Assembly: GCF_047556435.1 (NCBI RefSeq)
Contig: NZ_CP180210.1
Coordinates: forward strand, 4,278,001 to 4,342,000
Direction: 5' to 3'
From: Alteromonas sp047556435
GTDB lineage: Bacteria; Pseudomonadota; Gammaproteobacteria; Enterobacterales; Alteromonadaceae
DNA: 64,000 nucleotides
In this document: piece by piece, positions 8,740-16,458 of the stretch
Numbering within the stretch: the first letter of the stretch is position 1
How the letters are laid out: each line of letters begins with the position of its first letter
Translations under genes and position numbers: made by a program
Notes under the pieces: generated by a model
The model's database searches: none
What the model saw: the letters and a program-made list of their open reading frames with translations, nothing else
What the model was told of the DNA's origin: nothing

Positions 8740-10633
8740 GGTCATACTCCTTTCGGGCTAGCTCCAGTGACTCCTGCGCATCCAGCCACGCCATTTCCTC
8801 ATCTTCCAGCGCCTGCTTGGTCGAGCTTTGCTTATCCAAAAGCGTCATCAGCTCTGCTTTGTTTTCCTCATCGTACAACTCGGTTCGTGTGAGAGCCTGC
8901 TCAACTTCTGCCAACCTTGCGGACAGGGTTTCCATCGCTTTTTCATGCTTATCAATGGCCTTCTTCAATGGCGCGACTGACTGCCTGAATTCTGCCTCTC
9001 GCCGCTTTTCAGCCTTACGGTCAGGTTTTGGCTGCTCTGGCTTTTCAGCTGCTTTTTCTTCATTTTGCTGTGCCAAGATCCATTGTCGGTAATCATCCAA
9101 ATCGCCATCAAAGGCGCCGACACGGCCACCATCAACCAGATAAAAGTCTTCACACACCGAGGCCAGTAAGAACCTGTCGTGAGACACCAGCACCATTGCG
9201 CCGCTGAAGCCCTGCAAGGCCATATTCAGTGCATGACGCATTTCCAGATCGAGGTGGTTGGTCGGTTCGTCCAACAGCAACAAGTTCGGCTTCTGGTAAA
9301 CTATCAAGGCCAGTACCAGCCTGGCCTTTTCTCCACCAGACATCGGTGCCACCGCACCCAGCGCTTCATCGCCGTGAAAGCCAAAGCCGCCGAGAAAATC
9401 ACGTAAACTTTGTTCGGTGGCCTTTTCATCCAGTCGTTGCAAATGCAGTAAGGCGGACGCCTTTGGATCCAGAGTTTCCAGTTGGTGCTGCGCAAAGTAG
9501 CCAACGTTAAGCCCTTTGGCTGTAGAAAATATCCCCGACATAGGATTGTGCACGCCAGCAAGTAACTTGATTAGCGTTGATTTACCCTGGCCGTTACGGC
9601 CCAACAGGCCAATCCGACTTCCCGGTACCAGATTCAGTTGCACCTGCTCCAGCACAACATGCTCGCCATAGCCGAGCTTCACTGATTCCATTTGCACCAG
9701 CGGGTTAGGCAACGCGGTGGGTGCTTCAAACTCAAAATTAAACGGACTGCTGGCATGGGCAGGCAGCAGGGTTTCCATCCTTTCGAGCTGTTTGATGCGG
9801 CTTTGCGCCTGTTTGGCTTTACTGGCTTTGGCTTTAAAGCGGGTGATAAAAGACTCGAGGTGCGCAATCTTATCCTGCTGCTTCTGGTACTCAATATTCT
9901 GCAACCTGATGCGCTCAGCGCGCTGAGTTTCATAGGCAGAATAGTTACCCGTGTAGGTCACTAACTGTTGCTGTTCAACTGAAAGAATGTGCTGGACAGT
10001 ACTGTCAATGAAGGCTTTATCGTGGGATATCAACAGCAGTGTGCCATCGTAGCGCTGAAGCCACTTCTCCAGCCAGATAACCGCATCCAGGTCGAGGTGG
10101 TTCGTCGGCTCATCTAACAACAATAAGTCAGAGGGGCACAGCAGTGCCTGAGCCAGATTCAGGCGCATGCGCCAGCCGCCCGAGAAATCAGAAACAGGTG
10201 CAGTCAGCTGACGGGGGCTAAACCCGAGCCCGGCCAGAATTGTCGCCGCGCGGGCTTCTACGTCATATGCGCCCGCTTGCTCAAGCTGACCATGGACACG
10301 GCCAATAGCCTCACCATCCTCTTTCTCTTCCGCTTTTGCCAGCTCTGCCTGCAGAGCGCGCAGGTGCTTATCACCATCGATAACGTAGTCGATGGCAACC
10401 CGATCTGAAGAGGGCGTTTCCTGTGCCACACTGACGATGCGCCACTGCGAGGGTACGTGGCACTCACCGGTATCAACACTCAGCTCTTTTCTGAGCAAGG
10501 CAAATAAACTCGATTTTCCACACCCATTCGCACCGATAAGGGCGACCTTATGGCCGGGGAATACCTGCGCAGATGCGTGGTCTAACAGGACTTTGCGTCC
10601 CCGCATCAGGGTAACATCTGTCAGCTTTATCAT
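8729..10633 (-). CDS. yheS: ABC-F family ATPase YheS
   Basis: Soluble tandem ATP-binding-cassette protein of the ABC-F class, which acts on ribosomes rather than in transport. With the ATG at 10633 (MIKLTDVTLM) it has 634 residues. Each half shows Walker A (GANGCGKS near 34-41; GRNGQGKS), a signature (FSGGWRM; MSGGEKA) and Walker B (LLLLDEPTNHLDL twice). A charged linker and a C-terminal Lys/Glu-rich coiled coil complete it. An in-frame extension of 32 codons upstream has no family resemblance. It heads the yheS-TIGR02444-yheT-yheU operon and is divergent from yheV. Confidence 0.95.
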   Translation of the reverse strand: MIKLTDVTLMRGRKVLLDHASAQVFPGHKVALIGANGCGKSSLFALLRKELSVDTGECHVPSQWRIVSVAQETPSSDRVAIDYVIDGDKHLRALQAELAKAEEKEDGEAIGRVHGQLEQAGAYDVEARAATILAGLGFSPRQLTAPVSDFSGGWRMRLNLAQALLCPSDLLLLDEPTNHLDLDAVIWLEKWLQRYDGTLLLISHDKAFIDSTVQHILSVEQQQLVTYTGNYSAYETQRAERIRLQNIEYQKQQDKIAHLESFITRFKAKASKAKQAQSRIKQLERMETLLPAHASSPFNFEFEAPTALPNPLVQMESVKLGYGEHVVLEQVQLNLVPGSRIGLLGRNGQGKSTLIKLLAGVHNPMSGIFSTAKGLNVGYFAQHQLETLDPKASALLHLQRLDEKATEQSLRDFLGGFGFHGDEALGAVAPMSGGEKARLVLALIVYQKPNLLLLDEPTNHLDLEMRHALNMALQGFSGAMVLVSHDRFLLASVCEDFYLVDGGRVGAFDGDLDDYRQWILAQQNEEKAAEKPEQPKPDRKAEKRREAEFRQSVAPLKKAIDKHEKAMETLSARLAEVEQALTRTELYDEENKAELMTLLDKQSSTKQALEDEEMAWLDAQESLELARKEYDHAS

Positions 10634-10821
10634 AGGTACGTACATCCGGCCAGTATCAAGGGCGCGTATCATACCAAATCTACCAGACACGATTAATACT
10701 CTTGCACCGACAATCTGCCTCTCAGACACGGTTTTTCACAGCACCCGATACCTGAGCCAGATTTTGCTGGTGCAACACACGGGATTACACCGTGTTAATG
10801 CCATGCGCCGGTAAATTGCTG

Positions 10822-10827
10822 TATAAT
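10822..10827 (+). promoter_or_regulatory. Candidate -10 element for yheV
   Basis: A consensus TATAAT lies about 95 nt before the yheV start, in the gap between divergent yheS and yheV. No good -35 hexamer is visible at 16-18 nt upstream (the best is TGCCAT), so an activator or non-standard contact would be needed. Confidence 0.4.
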
Positions 10828-10921
10828 ACGCGCTAAAGTGAACAGAAGGCCGTGGCAACACATACCGTCTCCTGTTGCAGCATCGCAGGTGTATTCATCT
10901 GCTTCCACGCGTTGAGGTATT

Positions 10922-11128
10922 ATGCAAAAACGAGTGAAAAGACGCTTCATTGCCGGCGCGACCTGCCCTAAGTGTCAGGCGCTGGATACCATTTCGTTGT
11001 ACTTTGAGAACAACGTTGAGAAATTAGAATGCGTTAAATGCGGGTATTCTGAGGCGCAAACTGATGACGCCGTAAAGTCTCAAACCCGAGAACAAGAAAA
11101 CGTTATTGGTTTGTTCAAACCGGAATAG
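10922..11128 (+). CDS. yheV: YheV family putative zinc-ribbon protein
   Basis: A 68-residue protein with a zinc-ribbon layout: TCPKC at residues 14-18 and LECVKCG at 35-41, giving two CXXC knuckles. This is the YheV family, small metal-binding proteins of unknown role. The basic N-terminus (MQKRVKRRF) could bind nucleic acid. A GAGG lies before the ATG. It stands alone, divergent from yheS, and is followed by a palindrome at 11208-11232. Confidence 0.88.
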   Translation: MQKRVKRRFIAGATCPKCQALDTISLYFENNVEKLECVKCGYSEAQTDDAVKSQTREQENVIGLFKPE

Positions 11129-11444
11129 GAATAGCAGGCATCGTTACCAATTTACCAACAGTGTGAAAGGTTTCCTGCTATGACAGTCGCCGTATAATTT
11201 CTTTTTTGTGACACTTAGCAATTAAGTGTCACTGCCATTTTCCTCCTCCGCCTACAGGCTCCTGTACCGAGGCCGCTTCGAATAAGGCCTGGACAGCACA
11301 TCATTGCCGCTACCATGATCACTCTCAGCCGTTATCAGCGCTGCATCGCTGGTAAAAAAGTGGTGGCACAGGAATTGAAACAACTGACAGATGCAATAGT
11401 TTATTCCGGACTGTCGCCACCGGCGGCCCGGCAAGGCGAGGTGT
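11129..11444. other. Intergenic region yheV to DUF748 gene
   Basis: 316 bp. Apart from the palindrome at 11208-11232 nothing gene-like stands out. Short open frames here run into the DUF748 gene in another frame and lack family resemblance. Confidence 0.4.
11208..11232. repeat. Perfect 10-bp inverted repeat after yheV
   Basis: GTGACACTTA, a 5-nt loop GCAAT, then TAAGTGTCAC. It lies 80 nt after the yheV stop. A T-run precedes rather than follows it on the plus strand, so termination would be imperfect; it could equally be a protein-binding site. Confidence 0.6.
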
Positions 11445-12563
11445 ATGACACGCAAACTCTGGCTGTATCCACTTCTTGTGATCGCGTTACTTTTACTTTC
11501 AGCGCGTATCGCCATGCCCTACGCTGCGCAGTGGTATATCAACAAAACGCTCAGCCAGCCAGGCTCGTATGATGGCCGGGTGGGAGATGTCGATCTGATG
11601 CTGTGGCGCGGAGCCTATTCTCTTGAGCAAGTGCTGCTGTATAAAGAAAACGGTGAAGTAGACAAACCGTTATTCAGGGCAAATTATGTTGAGTTTTCTC
11701 TGCTCTGGTCTGCGCTTTTTGATGGTTCTGCTGTCGGCTCCGTGATAATTCGCGAACCGGAGATAAACTTCGTTGATGGACGGGATCAGTCCAGAAGCCA
11801 GATCGGCCGAAACGAAAACTGGCTAAGTATTGCCAACCAGCTGTTCCCACTGAAAATCGATCGACTCGACATTTTCAATGGTCAGATAGCCTTTCACAAT
11901 CCCGACACTACACCGCAAATACATATTTCATTACACGATATCCGACTCATTCTGCGCAACCTGGTGAATAGCCGCGATCTGTCAAAAGACATGGTGGCAA
12001 CGCTTAACGCGACTGGACAGACTGCTGAGCAGGGATATATTTCAGCATCAGGCTCGATGGATCCCAGCACAGCAAAGCCCACATTTGATATTAATGTAGA
12101 GGCTAGCAATGTGGCGCTGGTAAATTTCAGAAACCTGTTAGATACATACGCGCCATTTGACCTGGAAGCCGGTTCGCTGGAATTCGCTATGGAGTTGGCA
12201 GCGGATAATGGCAGCATTACTGGTTACGCGAAGCCAGTCATTCATAATGTCGAAGTGTTTTCCTGGAAAGGTGACATCGAGCGAGATGGCGACGGCCCTT
12301 TTGAGGCTATCGGTGAAATGGCCTCAGCCTTTGTGACTGAGCTGTTTGAAAACCAGTCGGAAGATCAGATAGCCACACGGATTCCGATAGAAGGGACGCT
12401 CAGCGATCCTGAAACTGACACGTTCAGCACACTCGGTGGTGTATTAAAAAACGCGTTTATCAAAGCAATGCAGGGCAGCCTTGAAAACAGCATCACCCTG
12501 GATGATGTGAAGACAGAATCCGAGCCGGACGAAGCGAGTGCCGAAGACGCTGCTGGCGTCTGA
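11445..12563 (+). CDS. DUF748/AsmA-like envelope protein
   Basis: A 372-residue protein with an N-terminal membrane anchor (LWLYPLLVIALLLLSARIA, roughly residues 4-22) and a long periplasmic part. It matches the DUF748 group related to AsmA-like lipid-bridging proteins: an RVGDVDLMLWRGAYSLEQVLL strand pair, IREPEINFVDG, LKIDRLDIFNGQIAFH, and a C-terminal block ending in LGGVLKNAFIKAMQGSLENSI. Role is inferred only as envelope-related. The ATG at 11445 has an AGG-type ribosome site. The C-terminal tail is acidic. It is convergent with slyX. Confidence 0.78.
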   Translation: MTRKLWLYPLLVIALLLLSARIAMPYAAQWYINKTLSQPGSYDGRVGDVDLMLWRGAYSLEQVLLYKENGEVDKPLFRANYVEFSLLWSALFDGSAVGSVIIREPEINFVDGRDQSRSQIGRNENWLSIANQLFPLKIDRLDIFNGQIAFHNPDTTPQIHISLHDIRLILRNLVNSRDLSKDMVATLNATGQTAEQGYISASGSMDPSTAKPTFDINVEASNVALVNFRNLLDTYAPFDLEAGSLEFAMELAADNGSITGYAKPVIHNVEVFSWKGDIERDGDGPFEAIGEMASAFVTELFENQSEDQIATRIPIEGTLSDPETDTFSTLGGVLKNAFIKAMQGSLENSITLDDVKTESEPDEASAEDAAGV

Positions 12564-12692
12564 AGAAACCGGGCTCGATATCAGGCTAACTTGCCGTGCT
12601 CAGGCTGATTGCGGTTCACGGGCACTGTATTTTCAGATGACATTCACTGCGGGAACGGTTTATCAGTGCTCTCACGGTGACTTTTCGAATCA

Positions 12693-12932
12693 TCAATAGT
12701 GTGGAGGCGGTGTTTCCTCTGACTGTTTGGCAATGTTCGAGGTTTGCATGGTTTTCATGCGGTCAATAACATGCTTCATCTTGAACGACAGATCATCCAG
12801 TTGCTTTTGCTGTGAGGTCAGCGCGTCATTCAGGCTCTCAATGGTATGCTCCTGAAAGGCGACCTTTGTTTCCAGTTCTTCAATTTGTTGTTGTGCCTGC
12901 GCTAGCGCATCTGCTGTGTTGTTAATTGTCAT
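12693..12932 (-). CDS. slyX: SlyX family protein
   Basis: A 79-residue coiled-coil protein of the SlyX family; function unknown. Heptad-like spacing is clear from residue 9 to about 60 (QAQQQIEELETKVAFQEHTI, then LNDALTSQQKQLDDL). It ends in the family's conserved tail (ETPPPHY). Its start overlaps the end of the upstream WD40 lipoprotein gene by 11 nt. As in E. coli, it sits close to fkpA. Confidence 0.9.
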   Translation of the reverse strand: MTINNTADALAQAQQQIEELETKVAFQEHTIESLNDALTSQQKQLDDLSFKMKHVIDRMKTMQTSNIAKQSEETPPPHY

Positions 12933-13920
12933 GATTTACTTCCCAGATTTCTGCCAGGCCACTGCTGCTTAATGAAAGTATGCGGTCATCATCGATAAAC
13001 CCGACACCATATACCACGGCGGTCGGCGGACTATGATCCTGCCGGGGTTCAACTTCCCATGACTCCAGTTGCTCGCCGGTCTGCACATCCCATAAAAAAA
13101 TCCGTCGGGACGGCGAGCCGGTTAGCAAGTACTTACCATCTGCAGAGAAAACGGCATCGGTGAATATTTTCTGGCGCGCAATATACTGCAAGTTGCTGAT
13201 GGGTTCACCTGTTTGTGCATCCCATATCTGCGATTTCTGCTGACTGTCAGCGGTAAATACATAGCGACCCTGATCGTCCAGCGCCACCAGCGTCACCCGG
13301 GTAGGATGATGAAACGTGTGAATGATCTGCCCGCTCTCGGTACTCCACAGGTACGCTGTGTAGTCGTTTCCACCACTCACGGCGAATCGTCCATTGGGTG
13401 AAATATCTACGCTGTTTACTTTCTCCTGATGGCCCAGGAATTCGAGGCGGCGCTGGGTTTGCGGCTCGAAATACATCACGGTTCCATTCGACCGGCCCAC
13501 CAGAATCCCTCGCCCTGCATTAGCCACAGCAATATCGCGTACTGACGATTCGTCTATTCGCCAGAAACCTTCAGGCTCACCATTGTTCATATTCCACAAC
13601 GCAAAGGCGGTGCGGTCTGCGGTCACGGCGTACTGGTTGTCAGCAGAAATGTGTACCAGAACAACGGTGTTGTCCGCCCCGCCCTGGTGGCTCCACTGGA
13701 ACGTCGGTGTATCTGATCCGGTTTTCCAGACATTAATGCCATTATTTACCCCCGACACCACACTTACCGTTCCATCCGGTGAGATGTCAGCGGCGTAAGC
13801 CCCTTCTTCTACTGCGCGCGATGTCTTCAGCGGTGTCGTATCGGGTATGGTACAGCCGCTCAACGCACTGCACATTGCGAAAAATAACGACATTGGCAGG
13901 AACAATCGTGGGGTTAACAT
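12922..13920 (-). CDS. WD40-repeat lipoprotein
   Basis: A 332-residue exported protein with a lipobox (ALSGC, Cys 23 from the ATG at 13920) and about six WD40-like blades. Recurrent units include FLGHQEKVNSVDISPNGRFA, YTAYLWSTESGQ, SQIWDAQTGEPI and IFLWDVQTGEQLESWEV, so it should fold as a beta-propeller tethered to a membrane. A TTG two codons upstream is an alternative start. Binding partner unknown. It is divergent from fkpA and overlaps slyX, an unusual pairing of an envelope lipoprotein with a cytoplasmic coiled-coil protein. Confidence 0.85.
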   Translation of the reverse strand: MLTPRLFLPMSLFFAMCSALSGCTIPDTTPLKTSRAVEEGAYAADISPDGTVSVVSGVNNGINVWKTGSDTPTFQWSHQGGADNTVVLVHISADNQYAVTADRTAFALWNMNNGEPEGFWRIDESSVRDIAVANAGRGILVGRSNGTVMYFEPQTQRRLEFLGHQEKVNSVDISPNGRFAVSGGNDYTAYLWSTESGQIIHTFHHPTRVTLVALDDQGRYVFTADSQQKSQIWDAQTGEPISNLQYIARQKIFTDAVFSADGKYLLTGSPSRRIFLWDVQTGEQLESWEVEPRQDHSPPTAVVYGVGFIDDDRILSLSSSGLAEIWEVNHDN

Positions 13921-14063
13921 AGTCAAATGGCTTTCGCTTTACAGTCACTGGGTTTACCATAGCACGGAACCTATTACTTTTGACATCGTGTTTAACGCGC
14001 TACATGGCGCAGTTTTATTGAGCAAGAGGCACGATAAGACCTATAACTTTTTGGAGATGTTTT

Positions 14064-14858
14064 ATGCAAAAGTCGCTTGTCGCCCTATCTACTATTGCTG
14101 CATTAGGCCTTTTTGCCTGTCAGCCGCAAACTGAAGAAGCAGCTGAAACTAAAGACGTGGCAGAAACGCAGGAAACTGCAGCACAGTCAGTTGCGGCTGA
14201 AGAGATGACCGATGCGCAGAAACAAGCTTACGCAATGGGAGCCAGCATGGGGCTGTTCGTACAGCAACGTGCGCAGCAGCAGGAACAACTTGGCGAGCCA
14301 ATGGATAAAGACGCGCTGAAGCAGGGCTTCGATGATGCACTGAAAGACGCTCTGAAGTTTACCCCACAGGAAATTCAACAGTTTGCACAAGCTGGTGAAG
14401 AAGCCATCCGCGTTAAGCAACAGGAAATGGCGGCCAAAGCAGCTGAAGAAAATATTGCTGAAGGCGAAGCATATCTTGCGGAAAATAAGAATCGTGAAGG
14501 CGTAATGACCACAGAGTCTGGCCTGCAATACGAAATTCTTGAAGAAGGCGAAGGCGCAAGCCCGGCGGCAGAAGATACCGTGAAAGTACATTATAAAGGA
14601 ACGTTGCTGGACGGCACCGAGTTTGATTCATCTTATAAGCGTGGTGAGCCAGCGGTTTTCCCATTAAACCGTGTTATCGCGGGCTGGACGGAAGGCGTAC
14701 AGCTAATGAAAGAAGGTGCAAAATATCGCTTCCATATTCCTTCAGAGCTGGCATACGGACAACGTTCACAAGGTGCAATCACACCGAATTCAACGCTGAT
14801 TTTCGATGTTGAACTACTGGAAGTAGTTGAAACGGAAAGCCAGGACGCGTCTGAATAA
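14064..14858 (+). CDS. fkpA: FKBP-type peptidyl-prolyl isomerase FkpA (lipoprotein)
   Basis: Periplasmic chaperone and proline isomerase, 264 residues. The signal sequence ends in a lipobox (LFACQ, Cys 19), so this version is probably membrane-anchored. Next come an acidic spacer, a helical dimerization domain (about residues 48-150) and a C-terminal FKBP domain (KVHYKGTLLDGTEFDSSYKR, VIAGWTEGVQLMKEGAKYRF, ELAYG). GGAG precedes the ATG. A TTGACA hexamer lies about 85 nt upstream, but its partner -10 is poor. A strong terminator follows at 14881-14909. Confidence 0.93.
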   Translation: MQKSLVALSTIAALGLFACQPQTEEAAETKDVAETQETAAQSVAAEEMTDAQKQAYAMGASMGLFVQQRAQQQEQLGEPMDKDALKQGFDDALKDALKFTPQEIQQFAQAGEEAIRVKQQEMAAKAAEENIAEGEAYLAENKNREGVMTTESGLQYEILEEGEGASPAAEDTVKVHYKGTLLDGTEFDSSYKRGEPAVFPLNRVIAGWTEGVQLMKEGAKYRFHIPSELAYGQRSQGAITPNSTLIFDVELLEVVETESQDASE

Positions 14859-14880
14859 ACGTTAAAACGCGCCCAAGAGA

Positions 14881-14909
14881 AAAGCCGACGGTTTGCGTCG
14901 GCTTTTTTG
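14881..14909 (+). terminator. fkpA terminator
   Basis: A 10-bp stem AAAGCCGACG/CGTCGGCTTT with loop GTTTG, followed by a T-run. It starts 22 nt after the fkpA stop. Confidence 0.92.
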
Positions 14910-15130
14910 TTTTCAAGACAGCGTAATCCTTGCTCACCTTATCCCTACGTGCATGGACGCCTGTATGGGTTCAAGCGCGTACCTGGCTAGTAAGTCAGGC
15001 TATTCGTAATATGCTTGGTATCTCGAATTTTCACTTCTAAGTATAGTTCACGCTGACAACATTGCCGGTGACTGAACGATCTTTTTTGGAACGATTTTAT
15101 CTAAAGATGAGGCTGATATAACATCTTGAT

Positions 15131-15376
15131 TTAGCGGGGACGTCGGCGGCGCTCTTTGCGCGTTCTGAGTGTGGCATAGTGATGCAAAATGATGTGACCT
15201 ACTTTATACATGAGCATACCCACAAGTAGCATCAGACCGGTGCGCAGGGAGTCAATGCGAACCAAAACATCAATCATGCCAACAATAACCAGCAGCACAC
15301 CAGTGAGGAAAAGCAGAAAGCCAACGATCGTCGCGCTTGTCGCTGTGGCATTGGTTTTCTTGTGATGACCGCTCAT
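15131..15376 (-). CDS. Small two-helix membrane protein
   Basis: An 81-residue protein from the ATG at 15376 (MSGHHKKTN), not assigned to a family. Two transmembrane segments are clear (IVGFLLFLTGVLLVIVGMI and TGLMLLVGMLMYKVGHIIL), with a strongly basic C-terminal tail (RTRKERRRRPR) expected in the cytoplasm. An in-frame TTG 12 codons upstream is an alternative start; neither has a strong ribosome site. It is divergent from greB and convergent with fkpA. Confidence 0.6.
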   Translation of the reverse strand: MSGHHKKTNATATSATIVGFLLFLTGVLLVIVGMIDVLVRIDSLRTGLMLLVGMLMYKVGHIILHHYATLRTRKERRRRPR

Positions 15377-15483
15377 AGGTTGAGTCTCATCGTTAGCTAA
15401 AGGTGCTCGCAATGTATTAGTCCTTTACCGAGTTAATAATTAAGACATTGCCTTTCAGCATCTGTTCAAATTTTATTCTTCCT

Positions 15484-15513
15484 TTGCGAAAAATACGCAA
15501 AAAGTGTTATAAG
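15484..15513 (+). promoter_or_regulatory. Candidate greB promoter
   Basis: TTGCGA and TATAAG separated by 18 nt, ending about 65 nt before the greB start. It is a sigma-70-like match on sequence alone. Confidence 0.5.
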
Positions 15514-15579
15514 CCATAGCGGCAGTTAATTATTATCGGCATCTACTCAACAATTGTTATTGTAAAAACAGACCTCATT

Positions 15580-16065
15580 GTGAAAACACCACTTGTGACC
15601 CGAAAGGGCTATCAGAAATTACGAGAAGAACTGGACTATCTGTGGCGTGAAGAGCGTCCGGAAATTACGCGCAAAGTGACCTGGGCCGCCAGCTTAGGGG
15701 ATCGAAGTGAGAACGCCGATTACCAATATAATAAAAAGAAGCTGCGCGACATTGACCGTCGGGTACGCTATCTGCGCAAATGCCTTGAGAACCTGAAGGT
15801 TGTTGATTACACCCCACAGCAGGAGGGCAAAGTTTTCTTTGGTGCCTGGGTAGAAATTGAAAACGATGACGCAAAAGTAATGCAATTGCGCTTAGTTGGC
15901 TACGATGAAATTTTTGGCCGCAAAGACTACATTTCTATCGACTCTCCAATGGCCCGCGCCCTGGTGGGAAAAGTCGAAGATGACGATGTGACTGTCAAAA
16001 CCGAAGCCGGCACGTTTACCTGGTGGATAAACCGGATTTGGTATGACCCGACAGATAAGATTTGA
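15580..16065 (+). CDS. greB: Transcription elongation factor GreB
   Basis: RNA polymerase secondary-channel factor that rescues backtracked complexes by stimulating transcript cleavage. At 161 residues it has the usual length. The N-terminal coiled coil carries the tip acidic motif within SLGDRSENADYQYNKKKLR (D..E), and the GreB-specific TPQQEGKVFFGAWVEIE opens the C-terminal domain. The start is a GTG at 15580 (MKTPLVTRKGY). It is followed, after 393 bp, by tex, the same neighbour as in E. coli. Confidence 0.95.
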   Translation: MKTPLVTRKGYQKLREELDYLWREERPEITRKVTWAASLGDRSENADYQYNKKKLRDIDRRVRYLRKCLENLKVVDYTPQQEGKVFFGAWVEIENDDAKVMQLRLVGYDEIFGRKDYISIDSPMARALVGKVEDDDVTVKTEAGTFTWWINRIWYDPTDKI

Positions 16066-16458
16066 TCTCAAAATACAAGTTTATGCCCGTTGCCATGGTG
16101 CAACTTTGCCACTGCGAGCCACCGGTATAACCTTTCAGTGTCACCGCCCGTAAGAAGCGATGTTGATGAGGGCATTTGTTTGTCTTGAGCGATGTGTTTA
16201 CAGCGTAAAATCGCTTCCTCTTACGCATAGCATTGATAGATACGAGAATTGGCCTGCTTGCAGAGATAATCGGACTTCTGTCACCGGGGGGCTGTAGTAT
16301 ATACTTGCTCCACTTTTTTTCGTGCTAGGGGTGAATTGACCTTTGCCACATGTTTTTACAGCAACCGCAAAGGCACGGTCAGCACATCCCGCAACCGGGA
16401 CGCGATAACATTGCGCCGGTGTCTATTTTTACTGACGAGTTAGGTCTCAGAGTCTTAT
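16066..16458. other. greB-tex intergenic region with long inverted repeat
   Basis: 393 bp without a recognisable gene. Arms at 16150-16161 and 16210-16224 pair over 12 bp with a 3-nt bulge (GTAAGA+AGCGAT against its complement). They enclose about 48 nt in which AGCGATG recurs directly. A structured leader or small RNA is possible; no terminator-like T-run follows. Confidence 0.4.

Noticed and set aside
14187..14591. Long open frame antisense to fkpA
   Set aside because: Its open frame follows from the codon usage of fkpA; the product has no recognisable features.
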